This document shows, piece by piece, positions 63,156-64,000 of a DNA stretch of 64,000 bases; within the stretch, counting starts at the first letter, position 1; the number at the start of each line of letters is the position of its first letter. Source of the stretch: Acetobacter sicerae (lineage in GTDB: Bacteria > Pseudomonadota > Alphaproteobacteria > Acetobacterales > Acetobacteraceae); contig NZ_JAAABN010000006.1 in assembly GCF_011516765.1 (NCBI RefSeq), positions 184,750 through 248,749 on the forward strand, written 5' to 3'. The notes below the pieces were generated by a model. The model saw only the letters and a program-made list of their open reading frames with translations, was not told where the DNA came from and did no database searches. The position numbers and the translations under genes are program-made.

Positions 63156-63189
63156 TTTATGTGAAGCAATGAGAAAATTTTCACATAAA
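63156..63189. repeat. 10-bp inverted repeat after the RND operon
   Basis: TTTATGTGAA (63156-63165) and TTCACATAAA (63180-63189) are exact complements with a 14-nt loop, in an A+T-rich stretch 35 bp past the pump gene. It could end the operon transcript or be a binding site. Confidence 0.5.
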
Positions 63190-63411
63190 TCATAATTATA
63201 GAAAAACATGACAGCTTTCGCCTCCATGGTAAACATCTGGACAACTGTGATAGCTACTCGAAAGCTGACATTGTTAAATGAATCGAAATGGAAACGAAGT
63301 AGACGTTCATAGAAACGACGGTGAACGTCCACTTCTGACAGAGGGCGACAAATGAGCGGGAGCGCTACACCACCTGAGCAATTCCACTCATGTTAAATTT
63401 GCACGGGTAGG

Positions 63412-63858
63412 TCAATGATCGCCTATCGCAGCACGAAGAGCGTCGAGAGCCGGGCCGTCGACAAAGACCGCGCACATGTCGTCGTTCCAATCTACTTCCT
63501 CCCAGTCAGCTTCGTTCCACCACACCAGCTTCGCCGTCTGATCGCCGATGATTTTTCGATACGCACGGGTGATACCCTTACCGAATGACCCAGAGTAAGC
63601 TGGCCAATCGTCTTCTTTCTCAATGCCGAAGATTGAGCGCATATTTTTCCACGTTATGGCTCCGTCAGTGTTTTTAGCAATGGCTTTTAGATATTCGACG
63701 CTACGAGGATCGATCCGCGACAAAAGGTCGTGCATCTGCGCTACGGTCGCGGACGTGCTGCGCGCGTTCGCGTCTTTCCCAACTGAAGTTTGGAGCGCTT
63801 GAACGAGAAAGGGCAGGTTCAGGTCAACCTTGACGACGGATCGCCCGTCGAGCAACAA
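63412..63858 (-). pseudogene. Unknown ORF truncated at its 5' end by an IS element
   Basis: The open frame encodes 148 residues of unknown family with conspicuous WPAYSGSFGKGITRAYRKI and WWNEADWEEVDW segments. There is no ATG: the frame continues without a stop up to the transposase TAA, reading through the IS tip in phase. The only start options are TTG codons near 63858. I conclude that the insertion removed the N-terminus. It is probably part of a mobile or accessory segment; the function is unknown. Confidence 0.65.
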
Positions 63859-63861
63859 TTC

Positions 63862-64000
63862 TAGGGCCTGTTAGGTCTTGATATAGTCCGCTGTAGCAGC
63901 GATGAGGATGACGGAGAGGAAGGATGCGGCGGTTTTCTCATATCGGGTCGCGACAGCCCGCCACTCCTTGAGCCTTGCCCACAGTTTTTCGACCAGATGC
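63862..64000 (-). mobile_element. End of an IS5-type insertion sequence
   Basis: The element tip is probably at the sequence TAGGGCCTGTTAGG (from about 63862), a few bases beyond the transposase stop, next to CTAG. The opposite end, the inverted repeat partner and any target duplication are outside the window. Confidence 0.7.
63871..64000 (-). CDS. IS5-family transposase, C-terminal end (partial)
   Basis: The minus-strand frame entering from the right edge reads HLVEKLWARLKEWRAVATRY and then a hydrophobic stretch ending ADYIKT before TAA (63871-63873). This is the C-terminal signature of IS5/IS4-type DDE transposases (E-x-x-x-x-x-LK-x-WR-x-VATRY), including the last catalytic glutamate in VEKLW. 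The rest lies outside the window. Confidence 0.88.
   Translation of the reverse strand, partial: HLVEKLWARLKEWRAVATRYEKTAASFLSVILIAATADYIKT

Noticed and set aside
1..64000. CRISPR array, prophage, tRNA or rRNA genes
   Set aside because: No regularly spaced identical repeats, phage structural genes, cloverleaf sequences with a TTC-type arm, or rRNA stretches were recognised by eye; a tRNA scan would settle the tRNA question.

Overview
The window looks like chromosome of an acetic acid bacterium (Acetobacteraceae, Alphaproteobacteria). The basis is a G+C-rich background, a Hint-domain protein of the kind common in that family, a secreted GH32 fructanase, a secreted lactonase, an NAD-linked malic enzyme, a heterotetrameric sarcosine oxidase, and an IS5-type transposase end. 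The genus is not determined. A complete alphaproteobacterial che operon implies a motile strain. No tRNA, rRNA, CRISPR array or prophage was recognised.

Layout. 1-6.9 kb: minus-strand operon soxB-soxD-soxA-soxG (sarcosine to glycine plus methylene-THF), followed by sdaA (serine to pyruvate, cut by the window edge) and a RidA-family gene. 7-10.8 kb: a GT32 glycosyltransferase, an exported GH32 fructan hydrolase and a MetF-like protein. 11-17 kb: a SulP anion transporter, cysS-trmJ, and an NAD-malic enzyme closed by a strong bidirectional terminator. 17-21.5 kb: an exported lactonase, an odd HTH protein with a C-terminal membrane segment, a small protein with a double-glycine secretion leader, and a Wzx-like flippase. 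21.7-24.2 kb: ndk and an ABC-F ATPase.

24.3-31.8 kb: a compact, visibly A+T-rich chemotaxis operon (MCP-cheY-cheA-cheW-cheR-cheB-cheY-cheD-small ORF), with related aromatic-ended C-terminal tails on three of its proteins. 32-38.3 kb: a DadA/PuuB-type oxidoreductase, a VirB1-like transglycosylase, an orphan GspG pseudopilin, and a 1219-residue protein joining AIDA-like strand-loop repeats, a Hint self-processing domain and a GT4-like glycosyltransferase. 38.4-44.2 kb: a secreted Cys-motif protein, amtB, glutathione reductase and a divergent LysR/YeiH pair.

44.5-50.2 kb: an accessory stretch with a BdcA-like SDR and its TetR neighbour behind a perfect 16-bp inverted repeat that contains the ribosome site, an SDR/SRPBCC pair, a GNAT enzyme, an Abi-family remnant and a saccharopine dehydrogenase-DUF4166 protein. 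50.3-57.1 kb: housekeeping genes (ferredoxin-NADP reductase, a YVTN propeller, tsaD, hemC, hemD, a methyltransferase). 57.6-63.1 kb: a three-gene heavy-metal RND efflux operon. The right edge holds an ORF beheaded by an IS end.

The strongest candidates for something undescribed are the adhesin-Hint-glycosyltransferase fusion, the double-glycine peptide next to the membrane-anchored HTH protein, the shared C-terminal tails in the che operon, and the ribosome-site hairpin before the BdcA-like gene.
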